From Bacteroidia bacterium (lineage in GTDB: Bacteria; Bacteroidota; Bacteroidia; CAIKAF01): DNA of 60,724 nucleotides. The position numbers were made by a program, and so were the translations under genes. The stretch lies in contig JACVCJ010000023.1 in NCBI GenBank assembly GCA_016742095.1, positions 1 to 60,724 of the forward strand, read 5' to 3'. The notes below the pieces were generated by a model. That model had not been told where the DNA came from. It saw only the letters and a program-made list of their open reading frames with translations, and ran no database searches. Each line of letters opens with the position of its first letter. The first letter of the stretch is position 1. Below, piece after piece: positions 7,463-15,904 of the stretch.

Positions 7463-8071
7463 TTATCGTCCAAACAACGTGAAGCCAAGCGCTGCCTGGA
7501 ACGTATTGGATTTAAATCGTTGATCGGGTATGCTGCTCTGGTTATTGAGTGAAACAAAATAACGTACGTCCACCGAAAAGCGCCAGATATTCACCCCGGT
7601 AAAGAAACCGGCATGCCAGGCACCGTTTTTCAGCTGGGAGTTCTTCAGGTCCAGCTTGCGCAGGTTCTCATCGATCATCACCGAATAAGAAGCCGCGGGC
7701 CCCAGGCGCAGCTGGAACATTTTGGTATTGATAGGGCGTACCCCGGGTGCGATCACGGCCTGCAGGTAATGCGTATTAAGGCTGCCGTTCTGCGTCGTAA
7801 GCCCGTCCTGCGAGGTGTAGGTAACTTCGGAACGGCTGAAGTGGTAGTTCACTTCAGGCTGTATGTAAAACATGCCGCCGTAACGGAACCAGGCGCCTAC
7901 CATAGCTCCGCCGTATCCTTTGTAGGTCTTGATCTGAGGGTTATTGATCTGTAAACTGGAAAGATTGTATCCCGCATGGGCCCCCACCCCGAACTTCTGC
8001 CCGAAGAGCAGCGAAGCCGGCATAAAAGCCAGGAGAACGATCCATACATTTTTTGCGCTATTCATAATCAC
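7463..8071 (-). CDS. Outer-membrane beta-barrel protein (PorT/OmpA-barrel type)
   Basis: 202 residues. The signal peptide ends ..ASLLFGQ at about residue 25, followed by alternating beta strands: FGVGAHAGYNLSSLQI, MFYIQPEVNYHFSRSEVTY, FQLRLGPAASYSVM and a last strand AALGFTLFGR. This is the small 'porin family protein / outer membrane beta-barrel' group of Bacteroidota, about 200 residues long. The specific role is not known; relatives include PorT of the type IX secretion system, but nothing here proves that. Translation may begin at the second Met (8065). A strong terminator follows the stop. The 276 bases upstream hold no gene. Confidence 0.8.
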   Translation of the reverse strand: MIMNSAKNVWIVLLAFMPASLLFGQKFGVGAHAGYNLSSLQINNPQIKTYKGYGGAMVGAWFRYGGMFYIQPEVNYHFSRSEVTYTSQDGLTTQNGSLNTHYLQAVIAPGVRPINTKMFQLRLGPAASYSVMIDENLRKLDLKNSQLKNGAWHAGFFTGVNIWRFSVDVRYFVSLNNQSSIPDQRFKSNTFQAALGFTLFGR

Positions 8072-8347
8072 ACTTTGTTTATAAAGCGAACGACAAAAAA
8101 AAGCAGAAAGTGATGTATTTTTAATTTATTAAGAAAAGGATTATACACAGCGCGTTGTGAATGACGTACGGTTTCCGGCGGGAACATGCCGTTTCCTTTG
8201 GTTACCGTCGTACGGCTGAATACGGGCCGTTCGTCGAAAAAACGTATAGAGAAGCCCCCGGTTATTGGCAGCGGACTGTTCGAAAAATGTAAAGGCACCT
8301 CCGGCAGGGCCGCCGGAAAATAGTATTTTCGTAACAAATTCGATACA

Positions 8348-9040
8348 TTGGGAAAACTGTACATCATACCCACCCCGGTCGGTAACCTGGAAGATATAAC
8401 GCTGCGGGCATTACGTATATTAAAGGAAGTGGACTTCATACTGGCGGAGGACACCCGCACCACTTCCTTCCTGCTGCAGCACTACGGTATTCAGAAACCC
8501 CTGCGTTCCAACCATAAGTTCAACGAACACAAAGCTTCGGAACACTGGATACAGCAGCTGCAGGCCGGCGAAACGGCCGCCCTGGTCTCCGATGCAGGTA
8601 CACCGGGTATTTCCGATCCCGGTTTTTTCCTGGTGCGCGCCTGTGTGGAAGCCGGTATAGAAGTAGAATGCCTGCCCGGCGCCACCGCTTTGATCCCCGC
8701 CCTGGTCATTTCGGGTTTTCCTACGGACGCCTTTGTATTCGAAGGGTTCCTGCCCCATAAAAAAGGCCGCAAGACCGCCTGGGAAAAGCTGCTGCATGAG
8801 GAACGTACGGTAGCCTTTTACGAAAGTCCGCACCGCCTGCTGAAAGCCCTGGAAGAATGCGAGACCATACTCGGTCCGGGACGGCAGATATCCGTAAGCC
8901 GCGAGATCAGCAAGAAATTCGAGGAGACCGTACGCGGCCCCGTTTCCGACGTAAGGAAACATTTTACCGAAAAAGGCGTAAAAGGCGAATTTGTGATCAT
9001 TATAAAAGGTATTTCGAAAAAGGATAAAAAAGACGATTGA
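8348..9040 (+). CDS. rsmI: 16S rRNA (cytidine1402-2'-O)-methyltransferase RsmI
   Basis: 230 residues of the tetrapyrrole-methylase fold. It methylates the ribose of C1402 in 16S rRNA using S-adenosylmethionine. Signatures: LYIIPTPVGNLEDITLRALR at residues 3-22, AEDTRTTSFLLQHYGI at about 35-50, LVSDAGTPGISDPGFFLVR at about 80-98 (the SAM-binding GTPGISDPG), and FYESPHRLLKAL near 155. It starts with TTG at 8348, placed correctly relative to the conserved N-terminus, with no in-frame ATG nearby. Its TGA overlaps the TTG start of recG (TTGA), so the two genes are translationally coupled. An unusual lysine-rich C-terminal tail (KKDKKDD) lies in the overlap region. Confidence 0.95.
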   Translation: MGKLYIIPTPVGNLEDITLRALRILKEVDFILAEDTRTTSFLLQHYGIQKPLRSNHKFNEHKASEHWIQQLQAGETAALVSDAGTPGISDPGFFLVRACVEAGIEVECLPGATALIPALVISGFPTDAFVFEGFLPHKKGRKTAWEKLLHEERTVAFYESPHRLLKALEECETILGPGRQISVSREISKKFEETVRGPVSDVRKHFTEKGVKGEFVIIIKGISKKDKKDD

Positions 9041-11127
9041 AACTCGATACGCCCATAGCCTACCTCAAGGGCGTCGGTCCGCGTAAGGCCGACGTACTCA
9101 AGACCGAAGCCGGCATACATACCTTTGCCGACCTGCTCGAGTATTATCCCTACCGGCACGTGGACCGTACCCGTTTTTACACCATCCGCGAACTGAGCGA
9201 GGACCTGCCCTATGTGCAGCTGCGCGTACGTGTGAAAGAAGTGGAAATGGTGGAAAAAGGCCGCATGAAACGCCTGGTGGCGCGTGTGGTGGACCCTACC
9301 GGGCAAATGGAACTGGTATGGTTCCAGGGCATAAAATGGATGAAGGACGTAATACGGCCCGGCGCCGATTACATTGTATTCGGAAAGGTTACAAGTTTTA
9401 AGGGTGTATACAATATGGCACATCCAGAACTGGAGCCCCTTTCGGAAAAGTCAGTGCACAACGCCCTGGGCCTGCATCCCATGTACAACAGTACCGAAAA
9501 AATGAAGTCGGCCTTCCTGGACAGCAAAGGCATGGGGCAACTCATCGGGCTGCTGTTCCAGAACCTTTCGGAACCTATTCCGGAAACCCTGCCGTCTTAC
9601 GTAACACAGATCATGAAAATGCTGTCGAAAGCCGACAGTCTGCGCGCCATTCACAAGCCCCGCAGTACCGAAGAACTGGCTAAGGCCGAATTCCGTCTTA
9701 AATTCGAAGAGCTTTTTTACGTACGCCTGCGCCTGCTGATGCAGAACCGCGTGCGCAAAAACACCTGGAAAGGTTATCCCTTTGCCCAGGTAGGCGAACT
9801 GTTCAATACGTTCTACAACCATCACCTGCCTTTTCAGCTTACCAATGCCCAGAAGCGCGTGATTAAAGAGGTACGCTTCGATACCTCCACCGGCAAACAC
9901 ATGAACCGCCTGATACAGGGCGATGTGGGCAGCGGAAAGACCATCGTAGCCCTGATGGCCATGCTGCTGGCTGCCGACAACGGGTTCCAGGCCTGCCTGA
10001 TGGCCCCTACCGAAATACTGGCACAGCAGCACCACAGAGGCCTGCAGGAATTATTAGAACCCATGGGCATTGAAATCGGCCTGCTCACCGGCAGTACCAA
10101 ACAAAGCGAGCGCAAACGCCTGCACGAAGCGCTGCAAAACGGCAGTCTGCGCTTTTTAGTAGGTACACATGCCATTATCGAGCCCGCCGTAAAATTTGCC
10201 AACCTCGGACTGGCCGTCATCGACGAACAGCACCGTTTCGGGGTGGCCCAGCGCGCCCGCATCTATACCAAGAACCTGCAACCGCCGCACATACTGGTAA
10301 TGACGGCCACGCCCATTCCGCGTACCCTGGCCATGACCCTGTACGGCGAGCTGGACGTAAGCGTGATCGACGAACTGCCACCGGGCCGCAAACCCGTGAT
10401 CACACGGCATATGTACGATAACCGCCGCCTCGAAATGTTCGGCTTCCTGAGGCAGGAGATCGAAAAGGGACGCCAGGCCTATATCGTGTACCCGCTGATC
10501 GAAGAAAGCGAAAAACTGGACCTGAAACACCTGGAAGACGGGTACGAATCCATTAAAAGACAATTCCCGGAGTATAAGCTGAGCATCGTACACGGCCGTA
10601 TGACCGCTTCGGCCAAGGAATTTGAGATGCAGCAGTTCCTGCAGAAAAAGACCCAGATCATGATCGCCACCACGGTGATCGAAGTAGGCGTAAACGTGCC
10701 CAATGCCAGTATTATGGTCATCGAGAACGCCGAACGCTTCGGACTCTCCCAGCTGCACCAGTTACGCGGACGTGTAGGCCGCGGGGCCGATCAGAGTTTT
10801 TGTATACTGATGACCGATTACAAACTGAGCGAGGAAGGCCGCACCCGTATGCAGACCATGGTACGCACCAACGACGGCTTCGAGATCGCCGAGGTTGATC
10901 TGCAATTACGTGGCCCCGGCGATACGGAAGGCACCCGCCAGAGCGGCATGCTGGACCTGAAACTGGCCGACCTGGCCAAAGACCAGAAAATACTGGGTCT
11001 GGCCAACGATATTGCCGAAAAGATCCTGGAAAAAGACCCGGCCCTGAACGCCTCCGAAAACCAGGTACTTAAGGTTGAATTACACCGCCGCAGCACAGGT
11101 CGTACGATGTGGAGCAAGATATCCTGA
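9037..11127 (+). CDS. recG: ATP-dependent DNA helicase RecG
   Basis: 696 residues, the full family length. RecG reverses stalled replication forks and moves branched DNA junctions. An N-terminal helix-hairpin-helix-like segment (YLKGVGPRKADVL) is followed by the wedge/OB domain at about 60-160. The helicase core carries Walker A GDVGSGKT near 295, the DEAH-type box IDEQHRFG near 395, TATPIPRTLAMT near 425, and the RecG-specific C-terminal motifs QLHQLRGRVGRG and DLQLRGPGD. The start is TTG within a 4-base overlap with rsmI; the conserved start residues follow immediately. Nothing in the catalytic motifs looks altered. Confidence 0.96.
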   Translation: MKLDTPIAYLKGVGPRKADVLKTEAGIHTFADLLEYYPYRHVDRTRFYTIRELSEDLPYVQLRVRVKEVEMVEKGRMKRLVARVVDPTGQMELVWFQGIKWMKDVIRPGADYIVFGKVTSFKGVYNMAHPELEPLSEKSVHNALGLHPMYNSTEKMKSAFLDSKGMGQLIGLLFQNLSEPIPETLPSYVTQIMKMLSKADSLRAIHKPRSTEELAKAEFRLKFEELFYVRLRLLMQNRVRKNTWKGYPFAQVGELFNTFYNHHLPFQLTNAQKRVIKEVRFDTSTGKHMNRLIQGDVGSGKTIVALMAMLLAADNGFQACLMAPTEILAQQHHRGLQELLEPMGIEIGLLTGSTKQSERKRLHEALQNGSLRFLVGTHAIIEPAVKFANLGLAVIDEQHRFGVAQRARIYTKNLQPPHILVMTATPIPRTLAMTLYGELDVSVIDELPPGRKPVITRHMYDNRRLEMFGFLRQEIEKGRQAYIVYPLIEESEKLDLKHLEDGYESIKRQFPEYKLSIVHGRMTASAKEFEMQQFLQKKTQIMIATTVIEVGVNVPNASIMVIENAERFGLSQLHQLRGRVGRGADQSFCILMTDYKLSEEGRTRMQTMVRTNDGFEIAEVDLQLRGPGDTEGTRQSGMLDLKLADLAKDQKILGLANDIAEKILEKDPALNASENQVLKVELHRRSTGRTMWSKIS

Positions 11128-11250
11128 GTGGCTCTTTCTTCATCTTTATTTAAAATCTGATGCTTTTTTTAGCCTCTTTTTACAAAAATTAGCAGTATTT
11201 TGAAAACAAGCCCCCTTTTTTGCCGTTACTTTGTATAAAACTATGAGATT

Positions 11251-11670
11251 ATGAAAGCGAGAATGATTTTAGGAGTAATGGCCACCGTTGCCGTGTTTAC
11301 AGCCTGTAAGAAAGAAAATTCCAACCCCAGTCCGGCAGACACCTTTGATACCGTAAGCAAAGGAGAATGGCAGGTACAGTATTTTTTCGACGATAACGAC
11401 GAAACCTACAAATTCGAAGGCTACGTGCTCACTTTTAACAGCAATGGTACCGTAACCGCCGTAAAAGGAACCGATGTGGTGAACGGCACCTGGAATACTG
11501 GTATCGACGACAGTCAGACCAAGCTGGACCTGAATTTCAACAATTCAAACCTGTTCGACGAGCTGAACGACGACTGGCACGTGCAGGAACTGAGCGCCAC
11601 CAAGATCGTAACCGAAGACGTTAGCGGCGGAAACGGAGAAACCGATTACCTGACCCTGCAGAAAATTTAA
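11251..11670 (+). CDS. Small lipocalin-like lipoprotein
   Basis: 139 residues with a lipoprotein signal ending VFTAC (Cys about 19) and then KKENSNPSP. The mature part alternates beta strands (GEWQVQYFFDDNDE, FEGYVLTFNSNGTVTA, GTWNTGIDDSQTKLDLNF), the layout of small lipocalin-like lipoproteins that are abundant in Bacteroidota. No ligand or pathway can be assigned. A near-consensus -7 box (TTACTTTG, one mismatch) ends 12 bases before the ATG. A terminator follows directly. Confidence 0.8.
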   Translation: MKARMILGVMATVAVFTACKKENSNPSPADTFDTVSKGEWQVQYFFDDNDETYKFEGYVLTFNSNGTVTAVKGTDVVNGTWNTGIDDSQTKLDLNFNNSNLFDELNDDWHVQELSATKIVTEDVSGGNGETDYLTLQKI

Positions 11671-11691
11671 ATTTTATCTGAAATCCATACA

Positions 11692-11718
11692 GAAAAGCGC
11701 CGGATCGGGCGCTTTTTT
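11692..11718 (+). terminator. Terminator of the small lipoprotein gene
   Basis: AAAGCGCC pairs with GGCGCTTT (11694-11701/11708-11715) and is followed by a T run. Confidence 0.85.
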
Positions 11719-11730
11719 TATTTTTAACCC

Positions 11731-12729
11731 ATGCAAAACACTGCCCGTATCAACATCCGGATGCAATGGCTCATTACCCTGGCCGGGCTGTTGCTTTTCG
11801 GAATTAAATTATGGGCCTGGTACCTCACGGGATCCGTAGCCGTACTTACCGATGCACTGGAAAGTACGGTGAACATCGTATCGGCCTTCCTGGGCCTGTA
11901 CAGCCTGTATCTTTCCGCCAAACCGCGCGATACGGACCATCCCTACGGGCATGGCAAGGTAGAATTTGTAACCTCGGCCATTGAAGGCACCCTGGTATTT
12001 GCCGCCGGCGTGCTGATCATTTCCGAAGCCATACAGAACCTGCGTACCCCGCATATACCCAAAGATCTCGATACGGGCATCTGGCTCATACTCAGCACCG
12101 CCATTGTGAACTACGTGCTGGGCATGTTCTCGATCCGCACAGGGCGGAAAAACAATTCGCTGCCCCTGATCTCCAGCGGGAAACACCTGCAGTCGGACAC
12201 CTGGTCTACCCTCGGTATCACCATCGGGCTGCTGGTGATGCACTTTACATCCGTATACTGGCTCGATCCGCTGATCGCCATCCTGTTTGCCGGTATCATA
12301 CTGTATACCGGGTACAAAATTATCCGCGAATCGCTGGCGGGCATTATGGACGAGGCCGACGAAGCCCTGCTGCAGAACGTGGTGGAAATGCTGCAGGAAA
12401 AACGCCACCCCAACTGGATCGACCTGCATAACCTGCGCATCATCAAATACGGAGGCACCCTGCACCTTGACTGTCACCTTACCGTGCCCTGGTATTTCAA
12501 CGTAAATGAGGCACACCAGGAAGTAGACCTGCTCGAACAGACAGTGGCACAACATTTCAGCAACAGCGTGGAACTTTTTGTACACGTGGACGGCTGCATG
12601 GAATTTTCCTGCCGGCTCTGCCATAAAAGCGACTGCCCCGTGCGCCGCCATGCTTTTGAACGGGAAGTACACTGGACCATCCGCAATATTTCCACCAACC
12701 GCAAGCACCAGCTGGGTGTTACGGAATAA
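11731..12729 (+). CDS. Cation diffusion facilitator (zinc/cobalt-type) transporter
   Basis: 332 residues with six predicted membrane helices between about 10 and 215. Family signatures: the helix-II site DALESTVNIVSAFLGL, the loop DTDHPYGHGKVEFVTSAIEG and the helix-V site LQSDTWSTLGITIGLLV, which carry the His/Asp ligands of the transport site. The cytoplasmic ferredoxin-like domain follows (residues 215-290). It exports divalent metal ions in exchange for protons. The C-terminus carries an added Cys/His-rich piece (CMEFSCRLCHKSDCPVRRHA) that could bind metal; similar tails occur in other Bacteroidota CDF proteins. The metal cannot be told from sequence alone. Confidence 0.9.
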   Translation: MQNTARINIRMQWLITLAGLLLFGIKLWAWYLTGSVAVLTDALESTVNIVSAFLGLYSLYLSAKPRDTDHPYGHGKVEFVTSAIEGTLVFAAGVLIISEAIQNLRTPHIPKDLDTGIWLILSTAIVNYVLGMFSIRTGRKNNSLPLISSGKHLQSDTWSTLGITIGLLVMHFTSVYWLDPLIAILFAGIILYTGYKIIRESLAGIMDEADEALLQNVVEMLQEKRHPNWIDLHNLRIIKYGGTLHLDCHLTVPWYFNVNEAHQEVDLLEQTVAQHFSNSVELFVHVDGCMEFSCRLCHKSDCPVRRHAFEREVHWTIRNISTNRKHQLGVTE

Positions 12730-12810
12730 TCCTTCAAAAATATCCCGGAACCCGCACTATGTCTACCGTTTACGTAGACTTAAGCCAGGGATATACCCCT
12801 TCGGAAAACC

Positions 12811-12840
12811 TTTGCATATTACAAAGATTGCTTACCTTTG
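12811..12840 (+). promoter_or_regulatory. Promoter of cysteine desulfurase gene
   Basis: TTTG (12811-12814), 18 bases, TACCTTTG (12833-12840). Transcription would start near 12846, which excludes the longer upstream frame and fixes the start at 12864. Confidence 0.8.
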
Positions 12841-12863
12841 CCCCAGTTTTTGAAATTCGATTT

Positions 12864-14009
12864 ATGAGAAGGATCTATCTGGATAACGCGGCCACCACAC
12901 AGCCCCATACCGAAGTACTGGAGGCGATGAAAGCCTGCATGGACAGTTGCTGGGGAAACCCCTCGTCCATACATGCCTACGGCCGCGAAGCACGCACCAT
13001 CATTGACCGGGCCCGCCGCCAGGTGGCCGAACTGGTGGGTGCCGCTCCTGCCGAAATATTTTTCACTTCGGGCGGGACCGAGGCCAATAACCTGGCCCTG
13101 CGCCAGACCGTACGTTCCCTGGGTGTAAAACGTGCCATCACCAGTCCCACAGAACACCATGCCGTACTGCACACGCTGGAGGAAATGGCCCATAACGGCG
13201 AAGTGGAACTGCTGCTGGTGAACATAGACCAGGAAGGCCGTGTGGACCTGGCGCACCTGGAGGAATTGCTCAAAGATCAGCCCAAGACCCTGGTCTCCCT
13301 GATGCATGCCAACAACGAGATCGGCACGCGTCTGCCGCTGGACAAAGTTTCCGATATCTGCAAACAATACGGCGCCTGCCTGCACAGCGATGCGGTACAG
13401 ACCATGGGGCATTACCGTTTCAACCTGAGCAGCCAGTACCTGCAATTCACCAACTGCGCCGCACATAAATTCCACGGGCCCAAGGGTATCGGCTTCTGTT
13501 ATATCGACAGTAAGGTACAGATACACCCGCTGATCACCGGCGGTGCACAGGAGCGCAATATGCGGGCCGGTACCGAGAACCTGTACGGCATTGTGGGACT
13601 GGCCAAAGCCATGGAAATTGCCCACCGCGATATGGAGAACGATGCCGCCTATGTACGTGGATTAAAAGACCGTATGGCCGCACAGCTCCGCGAGCGCATT
13701 CCCGGGCTGGAATTCAACGGCGATATCGGGCCGGACAGCCTGTATACCGTACTGAACGTACTGTTGCCTGCCTCCGAGGCCAGTGATATGGCCCTCTTCA
13801 AGCTGGACATACAGGGTATTGCCGCTTCTGGCGGAAGTGCCTGCAGCAGCGGCAGCAATGTGGGTTCACACGTGATCGGGGCCATCCGTCCGGGTACGGA
13901 CCGCTCTTCGGTACGTTTTTCCTTCAGCCGTTTCAATACGGCCGACGAGATCGACTACGCCGCCGAAACCCTCGAAAAAATGTTCGTTCCGGCAGGTTTA
14001 CACGCCTGA
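12864..14009 (+). CDS. Cysteine desulfurase (NifS/IscS family)
   Basis: 381 residues; a pyridoxal-phosphate enzyme that takes sulfur from L-cysteine as an enzyme persulfide for Fe-S clusters or tRNA thiolation. Signatures: start RRIYLDNAATTQ, the PLP-Lys motif NCAAHKFHGPKGIGFCY (Lys about 201) and the mobile loop with the catalytic Cys in ASGGSACSSGSNVGSH (Cys about 326), of the IscS/group I type. The start follows the promoter and the conserved N-terminus; a frame open further upstream would begin before the transcription start. No iscU or sufE neighbour is present, so it is a stand-alone gene here. Confidence 0.94.
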   Translation: MRRIYLDNAATTQPHTEVLEAMKACMDSCWGNPSSIHAYGREARTIIDRARRQVAELVGAAPAEIFFTSGGTEANNLALRQTVRSLGVKRAITSPTEHHAVLHTLEEMAHNGEVELLLVNIDQEGRVDLAHLEELLKDQPKTLVSLMHANNEIGTRLPLDKVSDICKQYGACLHSDAVQTMGHYRFNLSSQYLQFTNCAAHKFHGPKGIGFCYIDSKVQIHPLITGGAQERNMRAGTENLYGIVGLAKAMEIAHRDMENDAAYVRGLKDRMAAQLRERIPGLEFNGDIGPDSLYTVLNVLLPASEASDMALFKLDIQGIAASGGSACSSGSNVGSHVIGAIRPGTDRSSVRFSFSRFNTADEIDYAAETLEKMFVPAGLHA

Positions 14010-14063
14010 GTATAAAAAACTGAGCTTATTGTAAGGAGATAAGGTATAATTCAAAAACTTTTA

Positions 14064-14071
14064 TACCTTTG
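14064..14071 (+). promoter_or_regulatory. -7 box of the zinc-ribbon gene
   Basis: TACCTTTG lies 31 bases before the ATG. No TTG is seen at the expected -33 distance. Confidence 0.6.
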
Positions 14072-14102
14072 CAGGCTCTTAAAAAAATATTTTTTCCATC
14101 AG

Positions 14103-14903
14103 ATGGCAAAAAAGAAAGAAACGTCAGCAGCCGTAGCCGGCGAATTATCGGTAGAAGAAAAACTTCGTGCCTTATATGATCTTCAGCAAATTGATTCCAA
14201 AATTGACCGTATACGTACCGTACGCGGCGAGCTTCCCCTGGAAGTAGAGGACCTGGAGGACGAGATCAGCGGACTGCAGACCCGCCTGGACAAGCTGAAA
14301 ACGGAAGTGAAAGGTTTCGAAGAGGAGATCTCCAAGCGCAAGCAGCAGATCAAAGATTCACAGGGCCTGATCAAAAAGTACGAAACACAGCAGACCAATG
14401 TGCGTAACAACCGTGAGTTCGATTCCCTTTCGAAAGAGATCGAGTTCCAGACCCTGGAAATTCAGCTGTCGGAGAAAAAGATCAAGGAAGCTACCTACAA
14501 AATCGAGGATAAAAAGAAAATCATAGCGGACGTTACCCGCAAACTGGACGATCGTAAACAGGACCTGGACCACAAAAAATCCGAACTGGACGATATCGTT
14601 TCCGAAACACAGAAAGAAGAAGAAGGCCTCATCGAAAAAAGCTCTGAATATGCAGGGCACATCGAAGACCGCCTGCTGAGCGCCTACCAGCGCATCCGTA
14701 AAGGTGCCACCAACGGCCTGGCCGTGGTTTCCATCGAGCGTGATGCCTGCGGAGGCTGTTTCTCTAAGATTCCGCCACAACGCCAGCTGGACATTGCCCA
14801 GCGCAAAAAGATCATCGTTTGCGAACACTGCGGACGCGTACTGGTGGATGTAGTGCTGGCCAGCGAAGAAGAAGACAAGATCAAACGCCTGGTGCACGCA
14901 TAA
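14103..14903 (+). CDS. Coiled-coil protein with C4 zinc ribbon (CdsZ-like)
   Basis: 266 residues. After an Ala/Lys-rich start, residues about 25-190 form a long antiparallel coiled coil rich in Glu/Lys (DLEDEISGLQTRLDKLKTE and following). The C-terminal part holds a zinc ribbon with CGGC near 218 and CEHC near 240 (DACGGCFSKIPPQR, IVCEHCGRVLV). This is the COG1579 family, found in most Bacteroidota; the Chlamydia member CdsZ supports type III secretion and others are suggested to act with nucleic acids. A function here cannot be assigned more closely. It has its own promoter and stands alone. Confidence 0.9.
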   Translation: MAKKKETSAAVAGELSVEEKLRALYDLQQIDSKIDRIRTVRGELPLEVEDLEDEISGLQTRLDKLKTEVKGFEEEISKRKQQIKDSQGLIKKYETQQTNVRNNREFDSLSKEIEFQTLEIQLSEKKIKEATYKIEDKKKIIADVTRKLDDRKQDLDHKKSELDDIVSETQKEEEGLIEKSSEYAGHIEDRLLSAYQRIRKGATNGLAVVSIERDACGGCFSKIPPQRQLDIAQRKKIIVCEHCGRVLVDVVLASEEEDKIKRLVHA

Positions 14904-14928
14904 GTGATGAATTATTAGTACGTTGGTC

Positions 14929-14959
14929 TTGCGTCCCTTTGTCTTTTTTTGTAGATTTG
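14929..14959 (+). promoter_or_regulatory. Promoter of the 61-residue small protein
   Basis: TTG (14929-14931), 20 bases, TAGATTTG (14952-14959). The leader to the ATG at 14994 is about 28 bases. Confidence 0.85.
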
Positions 14960-14993
14960 TTTTTTTACAATCACCTTATAATTTCAACTGACA

Positions 14994-15179
14994 ATGGGAA
15001 AATTTATTTCAAAAAAGGACAGCGTAACAACCATGACGAACGAAGATCCGACCTGCACTGGAACCCTGGAAAGCAAGCCGGGCCTGTACAAACCCCTGGA
15101 AGCTTTTGAATGGAAAGATGCATCAGAAGCTGAAATTCAGAAAAATTCCATTGCTGCCTACCGGAAATACGCTTTTTGA
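14994..15179 (+). CDS. Unrecognised 61-residue protein
   Basis: Not recognised. 61 residues, hydrophilic, no signal peptide or membrane segment, with a basic N-terminus (MGKFISKKDS), a polar middle and an acidic-to-basic C-terminal helix (KDASEAEIQKNSIAAYRKYAF). It is supported as a gene by a consensus promoter upstream and by a perfect terminator 28 bases after its stop. Its stop codon overlaps the -33 box of the next gene. It may be related in function to the 222-residue protein downstream, but the two have separate promoters. A second Met at codon 14 is an alternative start. Confidence 0.65.
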   Translation: MGKFISKKDSVTTMTNEDPTCTGTLESKPGLYKPLEAFEWKDASEAEIQKNSIAAYRKYAF

Positions 15180-15205
15180 TTTCTTACAGCAGCAAATTAT
15201 ATTTG
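15175..15205 (+). promoter_or_regulatory. Promoter of the 222-residue protein, inside the upstream stop codon
   Basis: TTTG (15175-15178), exactly 19 bases, TATATTTG (15198-15205). The -33 box overlaps the TGA (15177-15179) of the preceding gene. The transcription start (about 15210-15212) would lie within the left arm of the next terminator hairpin. Confidence 0.8.
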
Positions 15206-15206
15206 T

Positions 15207-15235
15207 AAAGGAGGTACACGTTACCTCCTTTTTTT
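15207..15235 (+). terminator. Terminator touching the next start codon
   Basis: AAAGGAGGTA (15207-15216) pairs perfectly with TACCTCCTTT (15222-15231) over a 5-base loop, with T at 15229-15235 running directly into the ATG at 15236. It should end transcripts from the 61-residue gene. Transcripts begun at the promoter just upstream would lack part of the left arm and so escape. The left arm happens to equal a perfect Shine-Dalgarno sequence, but it is 22 bases from the ATG and buried in the stem. Confidence 0.8.
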
Positions 15236-15904
15236 ATGAGTTTACCACAGCCACACCTTATACAGAAGCTCTTCCGGAGCCTCAGCGATCCCGATTATAA
15301 CCGGATCACATTTCCTGAACATGTCATTGAAATTCATATCTGGGGGCTGAATCTAAGTGAGCCTGACCTCCGTAGCGGAAAAACAAAGAAACGGCGGTAT
15401 ATCATAGAACTGCACCTGTTCGACGGATTTTCCATGGTTAAATTCTACCCGCATTGCCAGAAGAATAACCCGAAAAAGTACCAGCTACGCGAAGAGGAAC
15501 TCGGTTACAGGTTGTCGAAACGAAATATCTTTGCAATTATCTATACCTGTGCGATCCTGATGCACGATTACCTGAACCGGTATCCCGATTGCTTTGCCGG
15601 GTATATCGGCATTCCCGATAAAAAAGACAATGCGGTGACCCGGCGCAGGACCTTGTCGCAGAGGGCTTCTATTTACCATCTGCTCACCAATTCTGTTTTT
15701 GTATATCCTAAGTACAAACTGTCTTCAAAAAGTGTGTTTGACGATATAAACCTGAGGCTGATCCGTAAGGTGCGGTCAAAGCAGGAAGGCAAAATAACCC
15801 GGGCTCAGATGGAAAATTACCGTAAGTTCCTAGCCTTCTTTCAAGCCGAACCTGAGCGTTTGTATTCCCTTATGACGGCAGAAACGCGAAAGAAGTTCCA
15901 GTGA
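15236..15904 (+). CDS. Unrecognised 222-residue protein
   Basis: Not recognised with confidence. 222 residues, no signal peptide. The central part, DYLNRYPDCFAGYIGIPD followed by a basic stretch RRRTLSQRASIYHLL, resembles small acetyltransferase-like proteins of unknown function that occur in mobile regions of Bacteroidota, but this is a weak resemblance. The C-terminal 45 residues are basic and helical. Base composition is lower in G+C than in the flanking housekeeping genes, which suggests acquisition. The gene has its own promoter with a very short leader and ends immediately next to the convergent rRNA methyltransferase gene (the stops share the palindrome TGATCA). Confidence 0.7.
   Translation: MSLPQPHLIQKLFRSLSDPDYNRITFPEHVIEIHIWGLNLSEPDLRSGKTKKRRYIIELHLFDGFSMVKFYPHCQKNNPKKYQLREEELGYRLSKRNIFAIIYTCAILMHDYLNRYPDCFAGYIGIPDKKDNAVTRRRTLSQRASIYHLLTNSVFVYPKYKLSSKSVFDDINLRLIRKVRSKQEGKITRAQMENYRKFLAFFQAEPERLYSLMTAETRKKFQ

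Noticed and set aside
15207-15216. Perfect Shine-Dalgarno sequence AAAGGAGGT
   Set aside because: It is the left arm of a terminator hairpin and 20 or more bases from the ATG, and this phylum hardly uses Shine-Dalgarno pairing.
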